Shown in pieces: positions 1-8,349 of a stretch of DNA of 44,189 nt. The DNA is taken from assembly GCA_030649165.1 (NCBI GenBank), contig JAUSGG010000151.1, positions 1-44,189 of the forward strand, given 5' to 3'. Below the pieces are notes generated by a model that searched no databases, had not been told where the DNA came from, and saw only the letters and a program-made list of their open reading frames with translations. Every line of letters begins with the position of its first letter. Position 1 is the stretch's first letter. This DNA is from Armatimonadota bacterium (GTDB taxonomy: Bacteria; Armatimonadota; UBA5829; JAUSEB01). The position numbers were made by a program, and so were the translations under genes.

Positions 1-137
1 ATACGCCGCCGGAGCGGCTACTCGTGAACGCGGAGTTATGCTTTTCCGGCACGAAAACAACAAGTCCGCGTCCCCGAGTAGGTCCTCCGGGACCGTATCG
101 AGGGGCGGTACAACGTATCATTCATGAATAATCCGGG
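1..137. other. Non-coding left edge
   Basis: No supported gene is seen. A short GC hairpin (GGTCC, four-base loop, GGACC) lies near 91-104. The stretch is the downstream flank of the minus-strand gene that ends at 138. Confidence 0.4.
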
Positions 138-2492
138 CTAACGCATCTTCAACCCCAGGAAGTCAATCGGCGGCCAGGACGGGTCATCCTTCGGCGGGTC
201 GCCATCCACGGTGAGGGATAGCTCACCCTTCCCCTCAAGCCCAGTAATATAGATGACGCCGGTTTCGCTGCTGTACCTCCATTTGCTCTTGGCCAACGCC
301 TGTCGGTTCCATAGGATGCGGTTGGGCTTTCGGAAGTGGGTAAAGATATCGACCTCATCCGAGTCAGTCATTGCGAGCCTCCATTCGCCCGTCGCGGCGT
401 CGAAACTCATGCCGGTGATCAATGACCGTTTGAACCAGTTCAACCGGATGGGCACGATGCCGCCGTAGAGTCTGGACATCTCGTCCAGGGCCACGAGCAG
501 ATAGCAGTTGGTCTCCTGAGGCCCCTCCTCCACGCTCCGATTGTTGTGCGTGGTGACGCCTTCGGGAGTGTCCCAGTAGACCATCCAAAGGGAGCGGCTG
601 AGTTGGAGATAGGCTCGTTCGGCGGTGGCCGGGGACTGCATCGCCGCCAAGCCGACGAGGTCGGTGGGAGGCGCGACGCCTTCCTCCCAGAGCGGATCGA
701 TCTCATTTCCTATCTTGTCGGCCAAATCCCACCTGCCGACGCTCCGGAGGCCCATGCACACGGCGGAACCGTCCAGCGAGTTGAACTTTTTCCCCTCCGT
801 GCGCTGTTCGAGAAGACGAGCGATCTCGGCGGCGTCTTTGCCCCGCCCATAGAGGGACAACACCCACAGCAGATAGCCCAATTCGCGGTCCCGAGCACGG
901 TCGCGCGCCGCCAGGAAGTTGTCGATCATCGTATCGACGGTATCGCGGGCTTCCTTGTCCTCAGGGAAGCGATATGAGTAGGTCGCCAGACCGAGCAGCG
1001 CGTACGTGCCGACGTAGGACAGGCTTATGTCCGCGTCTTCAAAGTCGACATCCTTGTAGTTGTCGATCTTAGGGGCGAAGCTGGTGGACCCGGCGTTCAC
1101 ATCACACAGTTTCATCGAAGTTTCCGCTCCTGGGACCAGTTCCGTCTTAAGCCCGGCCGACACGGAGGCAGACTGGATATTGCCGTCCTTGCGGGTTATC
1201 TCTAAGCCCTTAACGGCAGGTCCCGCCAACCGGACGATATTGCAATCCTCCAGTTTCGGCTGCTCCGAATAGAGGATAGCTACGTCGCCGAACTCCTTGA
1301 CGCTGTTTAGAGGCTTCTTGTAATAGCGCTCGCACTCTCGGAGGACAAACCCCGCCTCTATGTCGCTGACTTTCAGCCGTCCCTTGTTGGACACCTTGGC
1401 TTCCACAGTCGCCCGCGCGCGGAATATATCGATCGTAAACGTGGCTTTGACGGCCGAATCCTCCCCCTCCAGCGTCAGCCGCGTGTTGTTGTCCGCGGGA
1501 GTGTTGTAATCCGCCCCGAAACGCGATGGCTTGGCGAGGAGAAGCTCCCCAGCGCCGTCGGCCCCCTTATAGCTTGCGAAAAACCCGCCAAGCGAAGCAA
1601 GCAGACCGTGGGCCTCGTATACGCTGTGGTGCAGATCGACATGCGGGTTCTCCGAAAGGTTGCCGTTAACGTCGAGAAGCCCGGTGTCGAAGTGAAATTG
1701 GCCGTTCTTCAGGTATGGATTCGCGGACAGGGGCTGGTCGTTGACCCGCCGCACCGGGGCGCCGTGCCGGCAGTGATCGACAATCAGGTCGCGCAGCCCT
1801 TTGCCGTAAAGGTTCATCATCATCGGATAATTGCCGAAGCTCCAAAGCTGTTCGCCGTTATCTTCGAGCCAGTAGTTGTAATGTTCGGGATGGGTGTAAT
1901 TGCAGGCGCAGACGAACCCGCCGATCTTCGGGTTCCAGTGGGGAGTGATGCCCCGCTCCAGCGGCGTGGCCTTCTTCAGTTGCTGCCGGGCTTGTTCGTG
2001 ATCCTTGGCAAATCTGACAGGCTTGGAAGTGAGCACGGCCCAGCGCAGTATCTCCATCGTCGATTCAGGCTTTTCGGCGCGAACTCGCAGGACCATATCT
2101 ATCTGCGCCCATTTTGGCAACCCGATCTTCGACAGCTTGATCTTGTGTTTGCCGCCGCCCTTGCCTTTCAGCAGCGATAGCCAGTCCTTGCGGTTATCAA
2201 GGGGCGACGCGCCGAGTTCCCACGTCACTCCCTCTGAGACTTTGCCGAACTCGATCAGGAACTCGTCCTTCTCCAGATCCATGAAGCGAAGCCCGTGCAT
2301 AAGCTCGTGGACCTTGCCGTCGGCGGGAACGTCGACGACCGAAACGGGACCCTTGTACTTGACGCTCCTGAACAGGTCACCGCGGCAGAAATACATGTCG
2401 CGAATCTGCCAGACGACGCCGGCCTCAGCGCCGCCCACCGCGGCGAAAAGAAGCGCCGTTATCAACAGGATAATGAGGAAAAAAGGTAACAT
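138..2492 (-). CDS. Large secreted protein of unknown function (784 aa)
   Basis: The protein starts with a clear signal peptide: a hydrophobic core in residues 1-20, then small residues GGAEA, so it is probably exported. No family is recognised. The first 160 residues and the C-terminal 80 or so look beta-rich. Residues from about 180 to 300 are rich in Trp, Tyr, His and Asn (WNPKIGGF, HPEHYNYWLED), and residues from about 490 to 690 are helical with repeated short hydrophobic helices. That layout resembles polysaccharide-active or alpha/alpha-toroid enzymes, but no catalytic motif can be assigned. An AGGAG motif lies 10 bp before the ATG. The gene stands alone, divergent from cdsA. A role in processing surface or environmental glycans is only a guess. 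Confidence 0.8.
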   Translation of the reverse strand: MLPFFLIILLITALLFAAVGGAEAGVVWQIRDMYFCRGDLFRSVKYKGPVSVVDVPADGKVHELMHGLRFMDLEKDEFLIEFGKVSEGVTWELGASPLDNRKDWLSLLKGKGGGKHKIKLSKIGLPKWAQIDMVLRVRAEKPESTMEILRWAVLTSKPVRFAKDHEQARQQLKKATPLERGITPHWNPKIGGFVCACNYTHPEHYNYWLEDNGEQLWSFGNYPMMMNLYGKGLRDLIVDHCRHGAPVRRVNDQPLSANPYLKNGQFHFDTGLLDVNGNLSENPHVDLHHSVYEAHGLLASLGGFFASYKGADGAGELLLAKPSRFGADYNTPADNNTRLTLEGEDSAVKATFTIDIFRARATVEAKVSNKGRLKVSDIEAGFVLRECERYYKKPLNSVKEFGDVAILYSEQPKLEDCNIVRLAGPAVKGLEITRKDGNIQSASVSAGLKTELVPGAETSMKLCDVNAGSTSFAPKIDNYKDVDFEDADISLSYVGTYALLGLATYSYRFPEDKEARDTVDTMIDNFLAARDRARDRELGYLLWVLSLYGRGKDAAEIARLLEQRTEGKKFNSLDGSAVCMGLRSVGRWDLADKIGNEIDPLWEEGVAPPTDLVGLAAMQSPATAERAYLQLSRSLWMVYWDTPEGVTTHNNRSVEEGPQETNCYLLVALDEMSRLYGGIVPIRLNWFKRSLITGMSFDAATGEWRLAMTDSDEVDIFTHFRKPNRILWNRQALAKSKWRYSSETGVIYITGLEGKGELSLTVDGDPPKDDPSWPPIDFLGLKMR

Positions 2493-2591
2493 TTGCGGGT
2501 TGCTCCTGGATATTGTAGTTCGAGTAAAACTCTGCTGCTAGCGTAACTGCTGGGAAAGAGGTTTGTCAATCAGAGCGCAGGTAGGTCGGAA

Positions 2592-2614
2592 GAGTCGAAG
2601 GAGTCGGACGAGTC
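2592..2614. repeat. GAGTCGAAG-type tandem 9-mer
   Basis: Degenerate 9-bp units (GAGTCGAAG, GAGTCGGAC, GAGTC) form a short tandem tract. A related tract occurs in the opposite orientation at 18017-18043, so it is a dispersed simple repeat rather than gene-specific. Confidence 0.5.
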
Positions 2615-2649
2615 CCGTCCGGCCCCAACACCCATCACCCTTCGGTCCC

Positions 2650-2677
2650 ATCCGTGTTCAAGTGTCCATCTGTGGTC
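2650..2677. repeat. Dispersed ATCCGTGT..ATCTGTGGTC repeat
   Basis: The motif ATCCGTGT, a short gap and ATCTGTGGTC is shared with 23675-23694 downstream of ftsZ. It is followed by a TTTCGTGCTTTCGTG-like string that also recurs near 5877-5905, 6046-6075 and 6138-6150. These are small intergenic repeats of unknown role. Confidence 0.45.
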
Positions 2678-2719
2678 GCATTCCCTTTTCGTGCTTTCGT
2701 GATAAGGAAATCCCGCCAT

Positions 2720-2748
2720 TTCGCATCGGCCCGCTCATGCGCTATAAT
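2720..2748 (+). promoter_or_regulatory. Predicted sigma70-type promoter of cdsA
   Basis: The -10 box TATAAT (2743-2748) is perfect. It is preceded by a 17-bp spacer and a weak -35 box TTCGCA. Initiation would fall near 2755, leaving a leader of only about 11 nt before the cdsA ATG, with GAGGGG as ribosome binding site. Confidence 0.55.
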
Positions 2749-2765
2749 GCCCGAGGGGTAGACTA

Positions 2766-3626
2766 ATGGCTGTTCGGATCGCTAGCGCCGCGGTAGGCAT
2801 ACCGCTGGCTGTTCTGTTGGTCTTCGGATGGGGAGGAGTTTTGTTTGCTCCGGCGGTGTCGGCGCTGGCGCTGATCGGCTTGAATGAGTTCTACCGCGGC
2901 GCCCGGAAGCTGGGAACGGACCCGCTGGATTGGCTTGGCCGGGGATCTTGCCTCCTGCTGATAGCCTGGGCGTACTACGAACCGGATGGGCGGCTCTTAC
3001 AGCATTCCTACGTGCCTCTGATGTTCGTTTTCCTTATCGGCCTGCTGATAGAAGTACTCCGGCCTCAGCGCGCGCCAATACGCAATCTAGGCGCGACGGC
3101 GCTGGGTGTGCTCTACGTCGGCTGGCTCTTCGCTTGTCTGGTACTTCTAAGGTTCGCCGATCCGATGGACGCGCCTGTTCCTCATGCCATGAGGCCCTTG
3201 CTGCAATTGCACTGGCTGGATGTCCACTCCTACGGAGCCTGGCTGGTCCTGTTTCTGCTCCTCGTGGTCTGGGCATGTGATACGGGAGCCTATTTCACCG
3301 GCCGCCTCCTGGGTAAGCATAAGCTTGCGCCCTCGCTCAGTCCTGGGAAGACAATCGAAGGGCTTGTGGGGGGGCTTGTGGCGACGACAACCGTTTCGCT
3401 GCTGATAGGGGGATGGGTAGCTTTCCCTGTGCCGGGCCGCATCATCATAGGTTTGATTATCGGGATGTGCTGCGTCATCGGGGATCTGGCGGAAAGCGCA
3501 ATGAAAAGGGAGATCGGGATCAAGGATTTCGGGGCGATAATGCCCGGCCACGGCGGCGTTCTGGACCGGTTCGACAGCTTGCTCTTTGCAGCTCCAGTCT
3601 TGTATTTCTACGTGCTGGTCCGGTAG
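2766..3626 (+). CDS. cdsA: Phosphatidate cytidylyltransferase
   Basis: It makes CDP-diacylglycerol from CTP and phosphatidic acid, the branch point to all bacterial phospholipids, in the inner membrane. The 286-aa length fits the family. About eight hydrophobic segments are visible. The C-terminal third carries the family signature: S-x-x-K-R-E, then KDFG, then PGHGGVLDRFD, with the conserved His-Gly-Gly and paired Asp residues. An earlier SPGKTIEG segment is also typical. The ATG is preceded by GAGGGG. In many bacteria cdsA sits with uppS and dxr; here it stands alone, with its own predicted promoter, convergent with a symporter gene. Confidence 0.95.
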   Translation: MAVRIASAAVGIPLAVLLVFGWGGVLFAPAVSALALIGLNEFYRGARKLGTDPLDWLGRGSCLLLIAWAYYEPDGRLLQHSYVPLMFVFLIGLLIEVLRPQRAPIRNLGATALGVLYVGWLFACLVLLRFADPMDAPVPHAMRPLLQLHWLDVHSYGAWLVLFLLLVVWACDTGAYFTGRLLGKHKLAPSLSPGKTIEGLVGGLVATTTVSLLIGGWVAFPVPGRIIIGLIIGMCCVIGDLAESAMKREIGIKDFGAIMPGHGGVLDRFDSLLFAAPVLYFYVLVR

Positions 3627-3687
3627 AAAGCAAACGGGCGTCGGATCGGAAGCGACGCGCGTCTGGTCTCATTGCGAAGCGGTAGAC

Positions 3688-5376
3688 TCAACTTCCAATC
3701 ACTGACACCAGATACAGCAGTCCGAGGAAACAGAACGCTACCACCATCGCCACGATGAATCCACCCACATTCACCAAAACCGGATGATTCGTCTCCCACG
3801 GATGCGGCTTGCTTGCTCCTGCGTAAACCACGTCCACTCCGGCTTCCGTCAGCTTGTGCTCCTGTCCCACCGGCGTCTTCAGGAGAAGGTAGAACTTGTC
3901 TAGAACAGCTTTGGAAAGCGGTTTGCTCAGCAGACTGACTGCGATGAGCGTCACGATGCCGGCGGGGAGGTACGAGATAACCAGTTTCGCCAGATCCTTC
4001 TTCTCTCCGTAGCAGCCGAGCCACGGTATGCCTGGGAAATGAGCTTGCAGCGCAGCGCCGACGGGACCGACAAGCAGCCAGATGATCGCCATCACACCGA
4101 ATGACGACCAAGCTCCGGCGGTATTGGTCCTTCTCCACAGCACTCCGGCCCACATGAAGACACCGGTCAGCGTGTTCAACGCCCAGAAGTAGGTCAATGC
4201 GTCGGCCACGCTCGGGACGGAGAAGGCGAACATGACTCCAAGCAACACTATCACCAGCCCGGCGAATCGCGCCAGGCGGAGTATCTGCTGATCCGTGGCC
4301 GCCGGACGCACGTACTTCTTATAGAGGTTCCGTGAGAGGAGAGCGGAGCCGGCCACCATGAAAGCGCTCAGGGTAGACATCTGCGCCGCCAATATGGCCG
4401 CGAACATAAGTCCGGTGAACCCCGATGGCAGCAGCGCGCGGATGGCGGTGCCGAAGGCAGCCTCGCGCTCCGGCCCGAGCCCGGGAAGCTTCCCCGACGC
4501 GACCATGCCTATCACGATCACCCCGCTGAACGCCCATGCTATCGCGCAGAACCGTTTCACGAAATTGCCGTAAGTGAACCCCACCCTACCTTCGAACTCG
4601 GTCTTACCAGTGGAGCACACCTCCATTGTGTGTGGCTGGGAGACAATTCCGATCAGGCTCATAATCGTTCCGGCTATGATCCAGGGAATGGTCACTTCGG
4701 CCATGACCGCGGGCGCTGCAAGGTTGAACTTCGCCCCCTCGACCAGATTGTGCAGCCCGCTGAAACCTCCCACCGCGGCAAGTCCGAACGGGACCAACAG
4801 CACGGACATCACCACGATCAGCAGTCCCTGGACGGATTCGGTGACCACTGTCGCGATGAGTCCGCCCATCGTTCCATAGATGACGAATACCACGGTCATC
4901 AGCGCTATGGCCACAGGCTCCGACATCTGTCCCTGGGTGACCGCCTTCGCGATTACACCCGTCCCCTTGAGAAGTGTGCCCGTGTTCACGGCGAAGACGA
5001 GGACCCCCATCACGGTGTAGAGGGCGCCCAAGCTTCTGCCGAATCTGGCCTCAAAGAAATCCGCGGTAGTCAGGAAGCGCGAACGGCGGAACAAGGGGGC
5101 CATTAGCCAGTAGAACGGCGTGACGAACAGATACACGAATGTGTACCATATCCCGGCCAGACCGTGCTTGTACGATGCGCCGACTACACCCACAGGATCA
5201 TCAGCATGCGTGCCTGTTCCCAGCGCGTGCATCATCATCAGAAACTTGTTGAAGCCGCGGCCACCGGCGAAGAAATCGCCCGTGTTCTTGATCTTCCTGG
5301 CCTGATATAAGCCCAAGGCCAACATTGAAGCCAGGTACACAACCACAACGGCCAAATCCAAACTGGTGAAATTCAT
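3688..5376 (-). CDS. Sodium:solute symporter family transporter
   Basis: This is a 562-aa polytopic membrane protein of the SSS family (LeuT fold), which couples sodium influx to uptake of sugars, amino acids or other small solutes. The N-terminus (LDLAVVVVYLASMLALGLY, then a short basic loop and DFFAGGRG) is the typical first helix and loop, followed by about twelve further hydrophobic segments. The end of the chain is also hydrophobic. GGAGGG precedes the ATG by 11 bp. The substrate cannot be read from the sequence. The gene is convergent with cdsA. A link to the sugar-type oxidoreductases on the far side of the repeat-rich spacer is possible but unproven. Confidence 0.9.
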   Translation of the reverse strand: MNFTSLDLAVVVVYLASMLALGLYQARKIKNTGDFFAGGRGFNKFLMMMHALGTGTHADDPVGVVGASYKHGLAGIWYTFVYLFVTPFYWLMAPLFRRSRFLTTADFFEARFGRSLGALYTVMGVLVFAVNTGTLLKGTGVIAKAVTQGQMSEPVAIALMTVVFVIYGTMGGLIATVVTESVQGLLIVVMSVLLVPFGLAAVGGFSGLHNLVEGAKFNLAAPAVMAEVTIPWIIAGTIMSLIGIVSQPHTMEVCSTGKTEFEGRVGFTYGNFVKRFCAIAWAFSGVIVIGMVASGKLPGLGPEREAAFGTAIRALLPSGFTGLMFAAILAAQMSTLSAFMVAGSALLSRNLYKKYVRPAATDQQILRLARFAGLVIVLLGVMFAFSVPSVADALTYFWALNTLTGVFMWAGVLWRRTNTAGAWSSFGVMAIIWLLVGPVGAALQAHFPGIPWLGCYGEKKDLAKLVISYLPAGIVTLIAVSLLSKPLSKAVLDKFYLLLKTPVGQEHKLTEAGVDVVYAGASKPHPWETNHPVLVNVGGFIVAMVVAFCFLGLLYLVSVIGS

Positions 5377-5436
5377 ATCGAGAGGCCCTCCAGAAAGCGC
5401 TAGGAAGGGATTGGTGGAAACCTCACCCGTCGTTCA

Positions 5437-5466
5437 ATCGTACACTGCCGCGGCCCACAACGTCAA
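5437..5466 (-). promoter_or_regulatory. Possible sigma70 promoter of the symporter gene
   Basis: On the minus strand TTGACG, an 18-bp spacer and TACGAT precede the symporter gene, giving a leader of about 55 nt. The -10 box matches consensus at four of six positions, so this is a moderate prediction. Confidence 0.35.
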
Positions 5467-5510
5467 GTGGATGGTAACAGTTCTGGAATAGGAAGTACGT
5501 GGCGCCGAAT

Positions 5511-5602
5511 GTCATTTCGAGCGGAGCGCCAGCGTAGTCGAGAAATCTGCTTTTGCTGTAATGAGTTCCGGAAAAAGCAGATTCCTCGTTCCTCGGAATG
5601 AC
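5511..5602. repeat. MITE-like imperfect palindrome, copy 1
   Basis: The left arm begins GTCATTTCGAGC and runs to AAATCTGCTT. The right arm begins AAGCAGATTCCTCG and ends CGGAATGAC. Read on opposite strands the two arms match closely, so the unit is an inverted repeat with a short centre. No transposase is encoded. This form is typical of non-autonomous dispersed palindromes. Confidence 0.75.
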
Positions 5603-5654
5603 AGGTCCGGCGGGCTTGTCATGTTGCGCATTCACAAACGAGTGCTGCGAGCAC

Positions 5655-5731
5655 GTCATTTCGAGCGTAGTCGAGAAATCTGCTTCTGTAAAGTGGCCGG
5701 AAAAAGCAGATTCCTCGTTCCTCGGAATGAC
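5655..5731. repeat. MITE-like imperfect palindrome, copy 2
   Basis: This is a second copy of the 5511-5602 element with the same arm ends (GTCATTTCGAGC and CGGAATGAC) and a different, shorter centre. It lies 52 bp away in the same orientation. Confidence 0.75.
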
Positions 5732-5742
5732 GTTGCCCGGCA

Positions 5743-5780
5743 GGTACTCACCATTCCTGAACTGTTACAGTGGATGAGCC
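5743..5780. repeat. 38-bp direct repeat, copy 1
   Basis: The unit starts GGTACTCACCATTCCTGA and ends GTGGATGAGCC. An identical copy lies 71 bp downstream. A related inverted piece (GGTAACAGTTCTGGAATAGG) lies at 5473-5492, and a CGTAACAGTTC piece near 14453-14466. Confidence 0.8.
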
Positions 5781-5813
5781 CGCTTCATCATGCCTCCTCC
5801 TCACGCCGCCGCC

Positions 5814-5851
5814 GGTACTCACCATTCCTGAACTGTTACAGTGGATGAGCC
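5814..5851. repeat. 38-bp direct repeat, copy 2
   Basis: This copy is identical to 5743-5780. The 33 bp between the two copies shows no feature. Confidence 0.8.
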
Positions 5852-6086
5852 TGTTGCGGGCGCATCCCAAAATCACGAAAGGACGAAAGGACGAAAACAC
5901 GAAAGATCTGGGAGATTCACCTAAGCTGGAATGCTGAGGGGCGCTGGAACTGTTCTTAACATCAACCCGACGGCAGTTGCGTCTCGGAGGGCCATCTCAA
6001 AGTCGGCTGTTGACTGACGGTTGGCTCTGCCTTCCATATCCGTTTCGCGCTTTCCCAAGTTTCGTGTTTTCGTGGTTAAATCCGGA
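5852..6086. other. Repeat debris between symporter and oxidoreductase genes
   Basis: No gene is supported. The stretch contains ACGAAAGG/ACGAAAAC tandem strings (about 5877-5905) and a related TTTCGTGTTTTCGTGG string (about 6058-6075). Open frames here are short and made of repeat sequence. Confidence 0.5.
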
Positions 6087-6119
6087 GTGTCTTAGCGACC
6101 TCAAATATGAGACGCGCCC
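6087..6119. repeat. 33-bp direct repeat flanking the oxidoreductase operon, left copy
   Basis: It begins GTGTCTTAGCGACCT and ends GCGCCC. The partner at 8287-8319 is in the same orientation and matches at 28 of 33 positions. All five differences are transitions. The two copies bracket the gfo-like and dehydrogenase genes. Confidence 0.7.
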
Positions 6120-6165
6120 GCCCGTTGCGGGTTCGCCGTGCTTTCGTGACGGCCTCCACGGAGGA

Positions 6166-6194
6166 CTGACGCTTCCTTCGTCTAATTCTACAGT
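6166..6194 (+). promoter_or_regulatory. Possible promoter of the oxidoreductase operon
   Basis: CTGACG, a 17-bp spacer and TACAGT lie 30-58 bp before the ATG at 6225. Each box matches consensus at four of six positions. The prediction is weak but well placed. Confidence 0.3.
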
Positions 6195-6224
6195 GTTAGA
6201 CAGCCAGAAAAAGAGGTTCCCTCC

Positions 6225-7265
6225 ATGAGCGTTAAAGTCGGCATAATCGGCTGCGGATCGATTTGCGAATTCCATCTTCGCGGGTACGAAAAAGCGGATG
6301 CGGAGATTGTCTACGTCGCGGATGCCAATGAAACACGCGCCAAAGCCCGAGCTGCGGCGTACGATTGTCAATGGGCCACCGATTACCACAAGCTGCTGCA
6401 AGACCCGCGTATGGACTGTGTGTCGATCTGCCTGCCAAACCATTTGCACCGCGAGGCCGCTGAGGCCGCCATCGCCGCGGGCAAGCACGTTTTGTGCGAG
6501 AAGACGATGACCAGCAACCTGGAAGACGCCAAGGCGCTCGTCGCCGCGGTGGAGGCCGGGAACAGCATATTCCAGATCGCCTACATGAAGCGGTTTGTGC
6601 CCGCGATGCAAAAGGCCAAAGAGCTTGTCCCGAAACTCGGAAAGATCCTGAGCGGAACGGTCCGGGTGTATCATCCGTTCCCGACAGCCAACTGGGACAG
6701 GGTGGGCGGCGACATCTGGCTGCTCAATAAGGAGAAGGGCGGGGCGGGAGTCATGGTGCACTCCGGCAGCCACATGCTCGACGCGATGCGTTTCCTATGC
6801 GGCGACCCGTTGAGCGTGGAGGCCAAATGCTTCTTCCGCAAGGGGTTGGACTATTACGACACGGCCTACTTCCAAATGGAGGCCGGTCATACCGTGTTCT
6901 TCGAGTCCGGTTGGCTTGACCTGCTCAGCCTGGGGGTCCGCAACAACGGCTGGGACGAGCGAATCGAGCTGACGGGAGAGAAAGGGCGGCTGGAGGTGTT
7001 CACGATGTGGTGGACTCGGCCCGATAGCGAGGTTCCGTTCGTCCGATTCTACTCAGGCGAAGACGGCGAGACGCGCGACATCTACCCGCCGGTCAAGGAC
7101 TGCTTCGTGGAAGAGGTCGCCGCGTTCGTCGATTCCGTCAAGCAAGGCAAACAGGGAGAGCCTGACGTGTACGACGGCTATATGGCGCAGGCAATGATAG
7201 ACGCGGCGTACCGGTCCGATGAAGAAGGTCGGAGAATGCCCATAGAAAGGCTGGCGCGAAAATGA
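6225..7265 (+). CDS. Gfo/Idh/MocA family oxidoreductase
   Basis: This is an NAD(P)-dependent sugar or cyclitol dehydrogenase-like protein of 346 aa, a normal length for the family. The N-terminal Rossmann fold shows VGIIGCGSI (GxGxxG type) at residues 5-13. The position of the family EKP motif reads CEKTM (E92, K93), so the catalytic Lys is kept while Pro is replaced by Thr. The C-terminal half is the alpha/beta domain that forms the substrate pocket. GAGG lies 8 bp before the ATG. The stop overlaps the start of the next gene in an ATGA, so the two are surely co-translated. The substrate is unknown; oxidation or epimerisation of a sugar or inositol is the usual role. Confidence 0.92.
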   Translation: MSVKVGIIGCGSICEFHLRGYEKADAEIVYVADANETRAKARAAAYDCQWATDYHKLLQDPRMDCVSICLPNHLHREAAEAAIAAGKHVLCEKTMTSNLEDAKALVAAVEAGNSIFQIAYMKRFVPAMQKAKELVPKLGKILSGTVRVYHPFPTANWDRVGGDIWLLNKEKGGAGVMVHSGSHMLDAMRFLCGDPLSVEAKCFFRKGLDYYDTAYFQMEAGHTVFFESGWLDLLSLGVRNNGWDERIELTGEKGRLEVFTMWWTRPDSEVPFVRFYSGEDGETRDIYPPVKDCFVEEVAAFVDSVKQGKQGEPDVYDGYMAQAMIDAAYRSDEEGRRMPIERLARK

Positions 7266-8272
7266 AAGCGGCTTACGCTAAAGTCCCATTTCAAGTCCAG
7301 CTACGAGAAGAGCCTATCCGCGAGCCGGGGCCGAACGAGGTCCTGGTGCGAATCCGGGCCTGCGGCGTCTGCGGCACGGACCTGCACATTGCCCGGAAGA
7401 TGGCGCAGGATTGGACCCGAATTGGCCATGAGGTCGCGGGCGAAGTAGAGAAGCTCGGCCCGGGCGTGACGACCGTCAAGCCCGGCGACAAGGTGATAGT
7501 CGAGAACTGCACCTTTTGCGGAGTCTGCCGCAACTGCAAGAGCGGCCGCGTTGAACACTGCCTGTCGTGGACAACCCTCGGTCCGCAGGCCGGCGCCGCT
7601 GAGTACATTACGGTAAAAGAGAACTCTCTTTACAGCTTCGACGATCTTCCGTTCACCCACGCCGCGATCGCCGAGCCGCTCACCGTGGCCCTCGACGTAA
7701 CCGGCGTCGCCGAAGTCCCGCTCGACTCGACGGTTTGCGTGATGGGTCCGGGCCCCATTGGTCTGATGTGCGTGAAGCTCGCCAAACTGCGGGGAGCGAA
7801 GACGGTAGTGCTGGTCGGCAACTCTCATTCCACTACCAGACTTGCCGTTGGCAAAGAACTGGGTGCGGATGACATAGTTTTCGCCGATAAGGTCAACGTG
7901 GCGGAGCACATCAAGGAACGATATCCGGACGGAATCGACCGGATCATAGTCACTTCCCCGCCGAAAACGCTGCTGGACGCGGTGAAAATCGCTAACTTCG
8001 GAGCGATTATCGGGTTCATCGGGATCGACGTAGGCGGCGAGCAGATGGTCACGTTCGACGTCAACGAGGTCCACTTCAAGCGGCTGCAGATCCGCGCGTC
8101 GCACGCCGTGCCGAATCTGGGATTTCCGACCGCTCTGGATATGCTCCGGCGGAAAGTGATCGATCCCGTGAGGATGGTCACGCACGTTTTTCCGCTCGAC
8201 CGGACGGAGGAAGCCCTGCGCGTGGCGGAGACGAAGAAGGGCGAGGTTGTGAAGGTGGTTGTGGAGTGTTGA
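7262..8272 (+). CDS. Zinc-dependent medium-chain dehydrogenase
   Basis: This 336-aa protein belongs to the medium-chain alcohol/polyol dehydrogenase family (sorbitol- and threonine-dehydrogenase-like). Catalytic zinc ligands are visible as C37 in CGVCGTDLH and H56-E57 in GHE. The structural zinc lobe is intact (C86, C89, C92, C100, pattern CxxCxxCx7C). A Rossmann segment VMGPGPIGLM follows in the middle of the chain. The ATG overlaps the upstream stop by 4 bp. With its Gfo/Idh/MocA partner it probably oxidises a sugar, polyol or sugar acid. The exact substrate cannot be told. Confidence 0.92.
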   Translation: MKAAYAKVPFQVQLREEPIREPGPNEVLVRIRACGVCGTDLHIARKMAQDWTRIGHEVAGEVEKLGPGVTTVKPGDKVIVENCTFCGVCRNCKSGRVEHCLSWTTLGPQAGAAEYITVKENSLYSFDDLPFTHAAIAEPLTVALDVTGVAEVPLDSTVCVMGPGPIGLMCVKLAKLRGAKTVVLVGNSHSTTRLAVGKELGADDIVFADKVNVAEHIKERYPDGIDRIIVTSPPKTLLDAVKIANFGAIIGFIGIDVGGEQMVTFDVNEVHFKRLQIRASHAVPNLGFPTALDMLRRKVIDPVRMVTHVFPLDRTEEALRVAETKKGEVVKVVVEC

Positions 8273-8286
8273 GAGTGGAATGCTGC

Positions 8287-8319
8287 GTGTCTTGGCGACC
8301 TTGAATATGGGATGCGCCC
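8287..8319. repeat. 33-bp direct repeat flanking the oxidoreductase operon, right copy
   Basis: It begins GTGTCTTGGCGACCT and ends GCGCCC, 14 bp after the dehydrogenase stop. It pairs with 6087-6119. Confidence 0.7.
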
Positions 8320-8320
8320 A

Positions 8321-8346
8321 ACCGATCACTGGAACCGATCACTGGA
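8321..8346. repeat. Tandem 13-bp repeat just upstream of a -35 box
   Basis: Two perfect copies of ACCGATCACTGGA abut each other and end 3 bp before the -35 box at 8350. The position suits an activator or repressor operator, but it could also be chance slippage. Confidence 0.6.
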
Positions 8347-8349
8347 ACC

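Noticed and set aside
5561-5848. Small protein gene in the repeat-rich spacer
   Set aside because: The frame is made entirely of the MITE-like and 38-bp repeats and has no ribosome binding site.
7301-8329. Minus-strand open frame of 342 codons
   Set aside because: It is a shadow of the zinc-dependent dehydrogenase, whose metal ligands and ATGA coupling to the upstream gene are clear.
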